Below are positions 16,809 to 27,500 of a stretch of DNA of 64,000 nt, piece after piece (the stretch's first letter is position 1; every line of letters begins with the position of its first letter). Made by a program: the position numbers and the translations under genes. The notes under the pieces are model-generated. The model was given only the letters and a program-made list of their open reading frames with translations. It did no database searches and was not told the origin of the DNA. The stretch is from JANMDU01 sp043777675 (GTDB lineage: Bacteria; Pseudomonadota; Gammaproteobacteria; Burkholderiales; Burkholderiaceae_C), in contig JAYWHR010000079.1 of the NCBI GenBank assembly GCA_043777675.1, positions 18,425-82,424 on the forward strand, in the 5' to 3' direction.

Positions 16809-18680
16809 ATGAACGCACCTGTAATGATGGGTCTCGAATTAGGGACACCCAGCTACGTGAAAAACGCCAAGCTGATCGCTTGGGTGGCCGATATGGCCGC
16901 GCTGTGCAAGCCCGCCGCCATTCATTGGTGTGATGGTAGCCAAGAAGAATACGATGCGCTGTGCCAACAGCTTGTCGACGCAGGCACGTTCAAAAAACTC
17001 AACCCTGCCAAGCGCCCCGGCTCGTTTCTCGCGTGGAGCGACCCATCCGATGTAGCCCGAGTGGAAGACCGCACCTATATTTGCTCTGAGAGAAAAGAAG
17101 ACGCAGGGCCGACAAATAATTGGGCAGCGCCCGCGGAGATGCGTGCTACCTTGAACCCGCTTTTCGACGGCTGCATGCGTGGCCGCACGATGTATGTTGT
17201 GCCCTTCTCTATGGGCCCGCTGGGCTCAAACATTGCGCACATCGGCATCGAACTGTCTGACTCGCCCTACGTGGCTGTCAACATGCGCATCATGACGCGC
17301 ATGGGCAAAGCTGTGTATGACGTGATCGGTGTGAGTGGCGATTTTGTGCCTTGCGTTCATACCGTGGGCGCACCACTCGCCGCTGGCCAACAAGACGTGA
17401 GCTGGCCAAACAACAAAACCAAATACATCGTTCACTACCCCGAAACCCGCGAGATCTGGAGCTACGGCTCAGGCTATGGCGGCAATGCTTTGCTCGGTAA
17501 AAAATGTTTCGCACTGCGCATCGCCTCCACGATGGGAAGAGATCAAGGATGGCTCGCAGAGCACATGCTTATCCTGGGAGTCACCAATCCTCAAGGCAAG
17601 AAATACCACGTTGCAGCCGCTTTCCCGTCCGCCTGCGGCAAAACTAATTTCGCCATGATGATCCCGCCCGCCGGCTTTGAAGGCTGGAGCGTCACCACCG
17701 TGGGCGACGATATCGCTTGGGTCAAACCGCAGGCCGACGGTACATTGCGCGCCATCAACCCTGAAGCTGGCTACTTCGGCGTGGCTCCTGGCACAAACAC
17801 CTTGACTAACCCCAATTGCATGGCCAGCCTCGGCAAAGACGTGATCTACACCAACGTCGCGCTCACCGACGATGGCGATGTCTGGTGGGAAGGCATGAGC
17901 GATGAACCTGCCCACGCGATTGACTGGCAAGGCAAAGAGTGGACGCCACAAATCGCCAAAGAAACAGGTGCAAAAGCCGCGCATCCTAATGCCCGCTTCA
18001 CTGTTGCGGCAACGAACAATCCCGCACTGGATGCCGAGTGGGACAACCCAGCCGGCGTAAAAATCGATGCCTTTCTCTTCGGCGGCCGCCGCTCCACTAC
18101 CGTGCCCCTCGTGACAGAAGCGCGCAGCTGGACAGAAGGCGTCTACATGGCCGCCACGATGGGCTCCGAGACGACAGCCGCCGCATTCGGCCAACAGGGC
18201 GTGGTGCGCCGCGACCCCTTCGCCATGCTGCCGTTTGCCGGCTACAACATGAGCGACTACTTCCAGCATTGGCTCAATCTCGGCAACAAACTCGCTGCCA
18301 GCGGTGCAACAGCGCCCAAAATCTTCACGACCAACTGGTTTCGCAAAGGCGAAGATGGCAAATTCATCTGGCCAGGCTACGGCGAGAATATGCGCGTTTT
18401 GAAGTGGATGATCGACCGCATCGAAGGCCAAGCCGCTACGGAAGGGGCTGGCCCTCTGGGCGTAGAACACGCCTTCGGCATCAGCCCCAATTACGAAGAA
18501 CTCAACTGGACAGGCCTCGACTTCAGCAAAGAACAGTTCACCAAGGTCACCAGCATGGACAAAGCTGCTTGGGTCGCTGAGCTCAAATTACATGAAGAGC
18601 TATTCACACAATTGGCTTATCACTTGCCTGTTGAGCTGACAACAGCGAAAGCTGCTTTGGAAAAGCGCTTGGCGGCGTGA
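16809..18680 (+). CDS. pckG: Phosphoenolpyruvate carboxykinase (GTP)
   Basis: Converts oxaloacetate and GTP to PEP, CO2 and GDP, the first committed step of gluconeogenesis. The 623-aa length and the kinase-1a loop FPSACGKTNFAMM (about residues 276-288) identify the GTP-dependent type. The FGGRR motif (about 424-428) and FAMLPFAGYNMSDYF follow in the expected order. The TGGAG ribosome site precedes the ATG at 16809. A strong structured leader lies at 16718-16789, which suggests control of transcription elongation or translation. The gene stands alone and is followed by a repeat-rich spacer. Confidence 0.97.
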   Translation: MNAPVMMGLELGTPSYVKNAKLIAWVADMAALCKPAAIHWCDGSQEEYDALCQQLVDAGTFKKLNPAKRPGSFLAWSDPSDVARVEDRTYICSERKEDAGPTNNWAAPAEMRATLNPLFDGCMRGRTMYVVPFSMGPLGSNIAHIGIELSDSPYVAVNMRIMTRMGKAVYDVIGVSGDFVPCVHTVGAPLAAGQQDVSWPNNKTKYIVHYPETREIWSYGSGYGGNALLGKKCFALRIASTMGRDQGWLAEHMLILGVTNPQGKKYHVAAAFPSACGKTNFAMMIPPAGFEGWSVTTVGDDIAWVKPQADGTLRAINPEAGYFGVAPGTNTLTNPNCMASLGKDVIYTNVALTDDGDVWWEGMSDEPAHAIDWQGKEWTPQIAKETGAKAAHPNARFTVAATNNPALDAEWDNPAGVKIDAFLFGGRRSTTVPLVTEARSWTEGVYMAATMGSETTAAAFGQQGVVRRDPFAMLPFAGYNMSDYFQHWLNLGNKLAASGATAPKIFTTNWFRKGEDGKFIWPGYGENMRVLKWMIDRIEGQAATEGAGPLGVEHAFGISPNYEELNWTGLDFSKEQFTKVTSMDKAAWVAELKLHEELFTQLAYHLPVELTTAKAALEKRLAA

Positions 18681-19114
18681 AGATATTTGTCGCTTGGGGG
18701 CGGTAGCCCGCAGGACGCGGCTTTACGGCTGGCTCCATGTCCTCCGGCGGAGATTGGAGATGCCTTCTCCGGTTACTCCCGTTGCCCGCCTCCCCCTTTA
18801 CTTACGCCAGCCGCAAAGCCGCGTCCTGCGAGCATGGGTTTTAGTGGCTTCATAAGTTGTACGACTCCAGCCAAGCCCGTCAGAGTAGTCGGGGCGGAAG
18901 GTGTTAAGTAAAGGGGGAGGCGGCGCAGTCAACTATCCAAAAACAAACCAACCCAAAACGCCGCCGGAGGACATGGAGCCATCCGCCCCGGCTGCTCTGG
19001 CGGGCGTTTCACCGAGGCGAAGAAGCCGCGCAAAACGTTGCGCAAGCCTTGATGACTTGATCCAAGGGAAGATTGTCTTGCTCGCAAAGCAACCAGGTGC
19101 CCTAAAAAGGCAAA
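18681..19114. repeat. 434-bp spacer with three interleaved inverted-repeat pairs
   Basis: There is no credible gene here. Three pairs of inverted repeats occur. A is 18709-18733 against 18806-18830 (24 of 25 match; core GCAGGACGCGGCTTT). B is 18731-18750 against 18961-18980 (20 of 20). C is 18787-18804 against 18905-18922 (18 of 18). Their order is A B C A' C' B', so they cannot all pair at once. A smaller hairpin, GCGCAA-AACG-TTGCGC, lies near 19028-19043. Confidence 0.85.
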
Positions 19115-19714
19115 ATGTCAGTCAACATGCATTACATCCTTCTTCCCGGCTGGCAAAACTCCGCCCCCGATCATTGGCAAAGCCGCTGGGAAGCCCAGCT
19201 AGGCTACCAAAGAGTCATACAACACGATTGGATGCACCCATTGCGTGGCGATTGGATCACCCGCCTAGAAGATTATGTGCTATTAATAGATGAGCACTCC
19301 GCGCGACAAATACGCCGGCTACCTGCCCAAAATACTCTAAAAAAAGAAGAAAAAAACATCATTTTCATCGCCCACAGCCTAGGCTGCCACTTAGTAGCCG
19401 CGTGGGCCGCGCTGTCCAAGCAAAAGCATCGCATTAAAGGCGCATTGCTGGTCGCCCCACCCGATGCACAGCGGGGTGATTTCCCACAAGGGATGAAAAG
19501 CTGGCGACATCCCGTGTTGCAGCCGCTGCCCTTTCCCAGCATCTGCGTCATCTCCAGCAACGATCCGTTTTGTCACCTCCTGCAGGGAAAAGCGATGGCC
19601 GCCGCTTGGGGCAGCGAGCTCTTTGAGCTGGGCGACAAAGGTCATATCAATGCAGAAAGCGGGCTCCTGGATTGGCCGCAAGGCAAAGCGCTTATCACTC
19701 AGCTGGAGCGTTAG
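19115..19714 (+). CDS. RBBP9/YdeN-family alpha/beta hydrolase with in-frame 44-bp repeat
   Basis: A small serine hydrolase of the RBBP9 (DUF2182-unrelated, YdeN-like) type. The N-terminal LPGWQNSAPDHWQSRWE is the family signature, and the nucleophile lies in the elbow AHSLGCH near residue 91. Asp and His complete the triad later in the protein (SSNDPF and GHINAESG). Residues 55-69 (VLLIDEHSARQIRRL) are encoded by a 44-bp repeat copy, placed between the first helix region and the strand before the nucleophile elbow. This makes the protein longer than usual at that point. In related genomes such a hydrolase gene often lies between parA and parB; here parB follows after a PIN module. Confidence 0.85.
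   Translation: MSVNMHYILLPGWQNSAPDHWQSRWEAQLGYQRVIQHDWMHPLRGDWITRLEDYVLLIDEHSARQIRRLPAQNTLKKEEKNIIFIAHSLGCHLVAAWAALSKQKHRIKGALLVAPPDAQRGDFPQGMKSWRHPVLQPLPFPSICVISSNDPFCHLLQGKAMAAAWGSELFELGDKGHINAESGLLDWPQGKALITQLER
19278..19321 (-). repeat. 44-bp palindromic repeat, copy 6, inside the hydrolase gene
   Basis: On the + strand it begins TGCTATTAATAGATGAGCAC and ends CGCCGGCTA. It aligns without gaps to the other copies in reverse orientation, and it is translated in frame. Confidence 0.75.
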
Positions 19715-19735
19715 TGGATCGGTACAATCCAATTT

Positions 19736-20194
19736 GTGTATACCCTTTACCTCGATCTGTGCTGCTACAACCGCCCCTTTGACGACCAAAGTCAAATGCG
19801 TGTGCGTTTGGAAACAGAAGCGAAATTGCAGATTCAAGCCTTGGCTCAGCAAAAGCTCGTTGCTCTGATCTGGTCGTATGTTCTCGATTATGAAAACAGT
19901 CGCAACCCCATACCAAGCCGATTAGAGTCTATTCAGTTGTGGCGTGAAATCGCGAGCCACCACATACAAGCTCGGGCAGAAACCGTAGCGCTGGCTCAGC
20001 GCTACGCTGCACAGCACGGAATCAAGAGCTTTGATGCGTTGCATGTAGCATGCGCGATCACGGCAAAGGCGGATATGCTGGTCACCACAGATGACCTACT
20101 CTTGAGAAAAATGAAATCAATCAAAGAGATTCAAGTCATTCCCCCCATTGAGGCCTTGAGCATTTTGGAGCGCTGGTATGAAAGCAGAAATTGA
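19736..20194 (+). CDS. PIN-domain protein, probable VapC-like ribonuclease toxin
   Basis: A 152-aa PIN-domain protein. The first acidic residue sits in YLDLCCYNRPFDD, the central motif in FDALHVACA (about residue 100) and the last in LVTTDDLLL (about 118). These are the Mg-binding aspartates of VapC-type RNases. The start appears to be GTG at 19736, directly before the conserved YLDLC strand. The stop overlaps the following 66-aa gene by 17 bases. The order toxin first, small partner second is the reverse of most VapBC operons. The target RNA is unknown. Confidence 0.82.
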   Translation: MYTLYLDLCCYNRPFDDQSQMRVRLETEAKLQIQALAQQKLVALIWSYVLDYENSRNPIPSRLESIQLWREIASHHIQARAETVALAQRYAAQHGIKSFDALHVACAITAKADMLVTTDDLLLRKMKSIKEIQVIPPIEALSILERWYESRN

Positions 20195-20378
20195 TGTAAA
20201 AACCCAAGGCATGCGCGCTTTGATTCAAGCGTTAGGCGAAGTTGAGGCAGAGCGCTTTGTCAGCTTGGTGCAGCGCGAGAAGTTTGACTACACACACTGG
20301 CGACAAACCGCCTTGCCGGATCTGAGCGTCCAGCAAATTCATGATTTAGCGTTGGCACATGCCGCGCGGCATCCTTAA
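20178..20378 (+). CDS. Small 66-aa partner of the PIN protein, possible antitoxin
   Basis: It overlaps the end of the PIN gene by 17 bases and ends 11 bases before parB. It is a small acidic/basic helical protein (MRALIQALGEVEAERFVSLV...). Proteins of this size and sequence type accompany PIN proteins with the LDLCCYNRPFDD motif, so an antitoxin role is inferred from position. I see no clear DNA-binding fold. Confidence 0.6.
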   Translation: MKAEIDVKTQGMRALIQALGEVEAERFVSLVQREKFDYTHWRQTALPDLSVQQIHDLALAHAARHP

Positions 20379-20389
20379 AGCAAAACCCC

Positions 20390-21322
20390 ATGGTCACTAA
20401 AAAACCAAAAGGCCTCGGCATGGGGCTCGAAGCCCTACTCGGGCCTAAAGTCCAAGATGCGCCTGCGCAAGCCGTGAGCAACTTTGGCGCATCCAACCCC
20501 GGCCAGCCTCACAGCTTAAAGCTCGATGATCTCGTGCCCGGCCAATACCAGCCGCGCACCCGGATGGATGAAGGCGCTTTGTACGAGTTGGCCGAGAGCA
20601 TCAAGGCGCAAGGTATCATGCAGCCGATCCTCGTGCGGCTTTTATCTCATGGCAAAAACGCGGGCAAATACGAGATCATCGCAGGCGAGCGCCGCAGCCG
20701 CGCCGCTCGCTTAGCGGGCTTGGATAGCATCCCCGTGCTGGTGCGCGAAGTGCCCGATGAAGCCGCCGCAGCGATGGCGCTGATTGAAAATATCCAGCGC
20801 GAAGACCTCAATCCATTGGAAGAAGCCCAAGGTTTGCAACGCCTGATTCAAGAGTTTGGGCTCACTCACGAAAGTGCCGCCCAAGCTGTAGGCCGCAGCC
20901 GCAGCGCTGCATCTAACTTGCTTCGCCTCCTGAATTTGGCCGATCCGGTACAAACCATGCTGATGGCCGGTGACCTAGACATGGGTCATGCGCGAGCCCT
21001 GCTTGCCTTGGATCGCGCCAACCAAATCACCGCTGCCAGTCAAATTGCGGCCAAAAAAATGTCTGTGCGCGAAGCGGAAAGCTTGGTGAAAAAGCTCTCC
21101 GCAGAATTCTCTCTCGCACCTCAAAAGCCGGGCAAAGAGAAATCCCGCGATATCAAGCGCGTGGAAGAAGAGCTGTCTGATTTGCTCACAGCACAAGTGG
21201 ATATTCGCGTGAAAAAACGCGTGAAACGCCACGGCAAGTTCGAAGAACAAGGTGAGCTAGCGATTCAGTTTGGTTCGTTAGAAGAGCTCAATGGTTTGAT
21301 CGAACGGCTACGCAGGCCCTAA
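20390..21322 (+). CDS. parB: Chromosome-partitioning protein ParB
   Basis: A 310-aa ParB/Spo0J family protein. It starts with the GLGMGLEALLG segment that normally contacts ParA. The CTP-binding ParB/sulfiredoxin-like domain follows (about 40-130, with GERRSRAARLAGL). Then come the helix-turn-helix (about 150-200, SAAQAVGRSRSAASNLLRLL) and a C-terminal dimer domain. It binds parS sites near the origin and spreads as a clamp. No parA or ATP-synthase genes flank it, unlike the usual Burkholderiales order, so the locus is rearranged. It may be cotranscribed with the PIN module. Confidence 0.94.
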   Translation: MVTKKPKGLGMGLEALLGPKVQDAPAQAVSNFGASNPGQPHSLKLDDLVPGQYQPRTRMDEGALYELAESIKAQGIMQPILVRLLSHGKNAGKYEIIAGERRSRAARLAGLDSIPVLVREVPDEAAAAMALIENIQREDLNPLEEAQGLQRLIQEFGLTHESAAQAVGRSRSAASNLLRLLNLADPVQTMLMAGDLDMGHARALLALDRANQITAASQIAAKKMSVREAESLVKKLSAEFSLAPQKPGKEKSRDIKRVEEELSDLLTAQVDIRVKKRVKRHGKFEEQGELAIQFGSLEELNGLIERLRRP

Positions 21323-21551
21323 ACTTTGTCACGCAAACGGGCATTGCGATGACTGAGTGTGTCATGGGTGAAGCACTGTTATCTGACGAGTGCTTATCTG
21401 CAACACTTACACGTGAATTTATTCACATATGCGTCAAATTGTATTAAATAAAGCAATTTGAACAGGGCCTTGTACGCCTTAATGCAGGCTAGAGAAAAAC
21501 TGAGCAGCGATGGCTGCTTGGAGAAATTTAACTGCATTGAGGACAACTGGC
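21323..21551 (+). promoter_or_regulatory. Promoter and leader region of the surface locus
   Basis: This AT-rich 229-base spacer separates parB from the giant gene. The most AT-rich part (21415-21465, with TTGTATTAAATAAAG) is the likely promoter area, but no clear -35/-10 pair can be assigned. The GAGGA ribosome site at 21540-21544 precedes the ATG at 21552. Confidence 0.35.
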
Positions 21552-24500
21552 ATGGGATCGAACAAATTATGGCGCGCAAGCTTGCTCGTCTTTGCCGGGC
21601 TGGTCAACGCTGGATTCGCTTTGGCAGCATCAGATTTCAATATCTCTGCCTTCAATTACGATAATCAGCCAACGCCATTGGCCACCAGTATGACCACCAT
21701 GTTCCGCGTGAGCGTGGGCAGCGTGGGTGATGCTCCGACGCCTGGCATCCCTGTTCGCGTGAGCATACAGGTACCTGCTGGCATCGCTGTTGTTGCAAGT
21801 AGCATTCCAAGCTACTGCGTATTGGTTGGTGCGGCTGCCGCCAGCCCATCAACTGCCGGCACTCAGATTTTGCAGTGCACTTTGCCCGACGGTGCAATCG
21901 CCGGCGCAGGTACGAGTGAGGAAATCGCGTTCGTCGGTCGCGCGGTAGTTCCAAACGCTTCAGCCTACAGCGCCTCTGCCTGTATAGATAACACTTTTGG
22001 AACAGAATACCCTGTAGCCCCTAGCAACTGTCAACCTTATCCTGGCGACTCGGATACGAGCAATGACGTTGGTACGACACTCGCGCAAATCAACGCGGCT
22101 AACGACCTGAGCATCTTAGTCAGTCCAGTTGCTCCTGAGAACGTGACGACGGGTTCGCCCTACACCTTCACCGCGAAGGTGTCGACCAACGGATTAGATG
22201 AAGTGCCTGCAGGCCAAGTGCAAGCAGAGTTCAACTTACAACCAGGTTTCCAGAATGCATCCGCTGCAGCGATCAGCGCCGCTTCCCCGGGTTGGACTTG
22301 CACCGTGACCGGCGCAAAGGTCACTTGTATTCTGATCGCGGCTGTGCCCAGCAATCCCAGCGGCAATACAGTGGGCTTGCCTGATATTCGCATCCCCGGT
22401 GTGATCGTTGCAACAGCAGGCACGGTGGCCATTGACGCTTCTGTAGAAAGTAATGACATCACGTCAAACGTGAGTGATCCAAAGCCAGAGAACAACGGCC
22501 CGATTGTCAAAACACTCAATGTCTCAGCAGGTGGCAATGTTCGCGCAGAAAAAAGCTTCTTAGGGCAAGCAGGAGTGGCAACGGCCGCAGTCAACGGAAC
22601 GACAACGGTGCGCATTGGCGCATCTTTGGATGCAGGCAGCGCTCCCTTACCTGCAGGCGCAACGGTTACCGACAACTTCAGCGGCATGATCGCTCAGGGA
22701 TTCGCCGTGGGTACGCCACCCGCCGGCTGCGTCTTCGCCACGCCGGTGATGACTTGCACGACGACAGCTCCCCTTAATGCGGGAAGCTCGGTCTTCTTTA
22801 ACATCCCGCTGACAAACCCAGCGGTTTTACCAGCGGTGACGACGGGGGTGAATCAAGCAGTGGTCACGCCACCTGCAGGATTCACAGACTCCAATCCTAC
22901 CGACAACACGCGTAGCTTGCCATATCAGGTCGTTGCGCCGTACGCTGATTTAGAAATCATTCCTGTTGTTGGTGCCCGAAAAGTGCCGCTGGGCGCCACG
23001 ATCTTACGCGGGGTCACCATTCAAAACAATGGCCCACTGGCGGTCACTTATGGCCCCAGCGCACCACTGCGTGCTTTCGGCAATATCGCGCCACAAGAAA
23101 ATGGCGGAACAGGCGTACCGACTTGCCCACCGATGCCAATCGGTATTTGGCAAAACTGTAGCGTGCAAGGCACGCGTCTTTTGTTTGACACAGGCAACAG
23201 CGTCGGTACCTTGCCAGTAGGCGCAAGCACCGTGCCCGCAACTTTTACCAGTACTGCGCCTGTCAGCCCGGCTGCAGCAGGCAGCGGCCCGGCAACTCAA
23301 GTCTGCGCTGGGCAACAAATTCTAGATCTACTCTCTTTGTCACCTTCCACCGGCCCGCAGCCAGCAGAGCGTACAGGTGCAAGCGGCGTCAATGGCCCAG
23401 CAAGTGAATATGCCAACGATTGCAAATTATCGCGGGGAATCGAATACATCAACGCCGCAGTCTCATCCGGTGATCTGCAAATCACGAAAACTGTTGCAAC
23501 GCTAACTGCTGGCCAAGTATGCGATCCCAGCACATCAGGCTTTGCGACGGCGCAAACGTTGGCTGCCATCGCCACCAACGACAATGCACTGTGCTTTCGC
23601 ATGGAAGTGAAAAATGAAAACCCGAATCGCCCAGGCGTGGTTTGGGGTGGCGCACCGGCCGTGTACACCCACGGCACAGCGCCTGACTATTTCATTGAAG
23701 ATACATTGCCCATGTACTGGGGTATCACGGGCACCTCTGGTGAGAATCTTCCCAGCCCCCAAGCCTTTACATTAGCGCCTGTGCTAAACGCTGGAGCCGG
23801 GGAGGCTTGCAGTTTAACGGGCTCAAATATTCGCTGCAATTTGAAGAGCTTGGCTCCAAATGCAACTCGCGTGCTTTACGTCAGAGTAGCGCGCGGTATG
23901 TTGGATGGCACATTCGTCAATACTGCAAACACTGATTCAAATAACTTGCTCGAGCCGGATGACGTGCCGGGATCTAGCGGGTTTGCAAACAACTCGGCCA
24001 CAGCCACATCGGTTGTCAATCCCGTGGTGGATTTACAAGTCACAGCCAAAGCATTGAGCCCTAACCCAATACCAGTCGGTAAGTTAGGCCAATATGTTTT
24101 TACGTATCGTAATCTGGGTCCGAATCCATCTCAACAAGCGCGCGTCGAAGATGTGATCGACACGACACGTTGGGAAATTGTTGGTACCCCAATCAATACG
24201 CGAGGGGAAGCTTGCGTGTTGGTGGCCAATACCCCTGCAGTAGGACGCACGACGGTTCGATGTGACTTGAGTACGACACCGTTTGCACGTACTGAAGAAT
24301 TTCAAGTCGTGATTTCTGTGCGCCCATTGTTTCCCTATGCACAGCCTGCTAATAGCGCCGATGGCTTCAGCGACGGCGTTGGCTCACCGGGCTATATCAA
24401 CCCAGGCAATGGCTTGCCTCTAAGCGTGCCTGTTAGTGGGATGCCTGGTTACACCAATACTGCGCAGATCACCACGACGCGTGCGATTGAGGTCGAACGT

Positions 24501-27500
24501 AGCCTCACGAATAACACCAACTCAGTGCTAGTCAAAGTCGCCCCGCCGCGCTTTGACTTGATCATGTCGAAAACGGATTCAGGCTCTGGCTTATTTGGTG
24601 ATAACTTAAGCTATCCCAACCAAGTTAGCTACCGTGTGACTATGGTCAACAGTGGCGTATCCAAGATCACTGGGGTACATGCTGTCGATCTCAAGCCTGT
24701 CCTAGCTTCTGGCAATGTAGCCAACTTTGGCGCAACGAGTGCCGTCGTCAACAACGGCGCAACGCGCACCTTAAATTTGACCAGCGCCGTCTTTGAAACC
24801 AGCTTTACTGACGGAAGAACACCACCGAGCTCAGGCACAACGTGCACGAACAATTCTCCCTTATCGGGGATGATCCGTTGTGATATGTCCGACGTTGTGG
24901 CGCAACGCTATATGCTGCCAGGTGAAAGTATTTCTTGGCGTTTAACGTTTGATGTCGATCCTGCATCACCAACTATTCGTGGCAATTTAGTTCTACCCAA
25001 CCGCATTCGTGGCGCATCCAATGAGGCGCCTTTTGATATGACGTTGCCAGGAACGGTCGATTACGACAAAGACCAAGTACGCAATGCGACGGAGAACACC
25101 ACATGGTTCGCGCCTACTGATTTGGCTATTTCAGCCAAGCAGACGATCACGCCAAGCCCTGTCAATCTCAACCAGACGGCGCAATTTAACATCACCTTCA
25201 ACAACAACGGCCCTAGCCCGATTCGCAAGGTTCGCATCACGGAAAACCTTCCACCAGGCTTCACGTTTGTGTCTGCCAGCTTCGTCAAAATCGGTACGAG
25301 CTTGCCCGGTACGTCAGGTGACTATCCCGTCTCTTGCTCGGGCGTAACGACAGTTGTATGTGATATCGGCAATGCCAATTCAACGAGCGGAGACTTTTCA
25401 GCCGGGCCTGCGGCCACGCATTCCGGCCAGCTTCAAGTTATCACGCAAGTGACCAACTGGGCAGCCGTGCAAGCAGCGGGCTTTGATCCAACAAGTTTAG
25501 TGAATACGGCTGTGATTGAGCCAGGCCTCGATCCGTTAAACGATAAGCCTTTGGGCAAAGACAGTGTCAGTAACAACAACAACGGGACATCAACGATTGC
25601 TGTGTTGAAAACCTCGCTCTCGGGCAAGGTATGTCAAGTGACGCAAGGTACGAGCCAAGCTGATGCAGCCTCCAAAAACTGCCCCGGCACGGCAGCCATT
25701 GCAAACGTCACAATCAAAATCTGTGGCGTGGATGCGTTTGGTAGCAACATTGGCGGTGGCACACCTGCAGCAAATGCAGATTGCGCCAATCCTGTGACGG
25801 GTTTGACGAATGGCAGCGGTGACTGGGAAATTTTGGTGCCGCCAGGCAACTACACCATCGTCGAAACACAGCCGGCAGGTTTTAGCGATTACACCGAACA
25901 AGCTGGTTCTGCAGGGGGTGTGATAGCTACGGGTCCTCAAACAACAGCAATAAATTCAGGACTAAATTTTGGCGCTTCGCCTGAAGAAAACAAAATCAGT
26001 GGTGTGCTGGTTCCAGCCGCTGGCTCTAGTGCGCAGCGCAACCCGATTGGATACAACTTTACCGAAATTGTGAACACGGGCTTGTCTGGTTTTGTGTATG
26101 AAGATTTAAACAACAATGGCCAAAAGGATGCAGGTGAGCCAGGTATTCGAGGCGCATCTGTGCGCCTGACGGGTGCGGACTTTGACGGCAACTTCGTAGA
26201 TATCACTGTCAACACTGATAACAACGGTTTGTATCAGTTCAGTGTCCCGCCATCCAATCCTACTGGCTACACGTTGACGCAAATACAGCCTGCTGGATAT
26301 TTTGATGGCAAAGAACACAAAGGCAACGCCGCGGGCGCGCAAGCTGCGGCAAATGTTGTGGCCAATTCAGAGGCTAACAATAGCGCGTTGGGCTATTCGA
26401 CTGCAGGCAACCCCGTAGCTACAGGGACGACAAACACTGCCACGGACATTATTACCAATGTTGTTTTGGTGGAAGGACAAGGGCAATCGCAGCATAATTT
26501 TGGCGAGATCCGACCCGGCACCATTACTGGTGTCGTTTATGTTGACAGCAATGGTAATGTGAGTAAGCAGGGCGGTGAAGTGACTTTGCCCAACGTCACC
26601 GTGACTCTGAGCGGCACGGATTTTTTGGGGAATCCGGTTTCTCGCGTCGTGCAAACGAACGCCAGCGGAACCTACACCTTTGATGGATTGTTGCCGGGCG
26701 ATTACAACGTACTCGTGGCCAACTCTCCAGGTTATTCACACACTGGCGCCAGTGTGGAAGGTCCAAATGCTTTAGGCACACAGTATGCACCGCGCACCAG
26801 CGACACCCCCAGCATCACGCCTGCTGCAGGCGCAGCAGCAGGCGGCGCATTGACCCCCAGCATCAACAGCATTCGTCTTGGCCCCGGAGGCATATCACAG
26901 GGCAATAATTTTGGCGAGCGCGGCAGTGATTTGTCCGGTCGTGTTTGTGAAGACTATAACAACGACGGTATTTGCCAAGCGGGTGAACCAGGCATTGGCG
27001 GTGTAACGATCATGCTCACAGGCACGGACGCCGGTGGCAATATCATGACCCGAACAGCAGTCACATCAGGCACTGGCTTGTGGGTGATCAATGATGTGCC
27101 TGCACCAAATGGCACGGGCTATACGCTGGAAGAGGCGCAGCCTGCCGGCTTCTTGGATGGCCGTCAGTCTCTGGGCTCACTCACGCCTTACGCGGGCGGC
27201 GCATCCACCACACCGGGGGCAACCTCGCCTACCGATGTAACGACACCTGCTGTGCGAGATCGCATGACGGGCATCGTCTTTACATCTGCAAGCCAAGGCT
27301 TAAATTACGATTTTTCTGAAGTGAGAGCGGCTAGCTTGCAAGGCTTTGCCTATCTGGACTTGAATCAAAACGGCGCTCGTGATCTAGGAGCCGAGCCGGG
27401 CATAACAGGGGTAACCATTGAACTGACGGGTACGAATGATGTGGGACAGCTGGTCGCCCTAACGACAACTTTGACGACGAGTCCTGACGGCTCTTACAGC

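Noticed and set aside
18047..18075. AGCCGGCGTAAAAATCG in pckG, similar to the repeat's left end
   Set aside because: It encodes the conserved AGVKIDAFLFGG of PEP carboxykinase, and no right-end palindrome follows.
18901..19293. 130-codon open frame across the inverted repeats
   Set aside because: It runs through repeats and into the hydrolase gene in another frame, without a ribosome site or recognisable domain.
21406..21420. parS-like half site (CACGTGAA) downstream of parB
   Set aside because: Only the right half matches the parS palindrome; about 10 of 16 positions agree, which is not enough.
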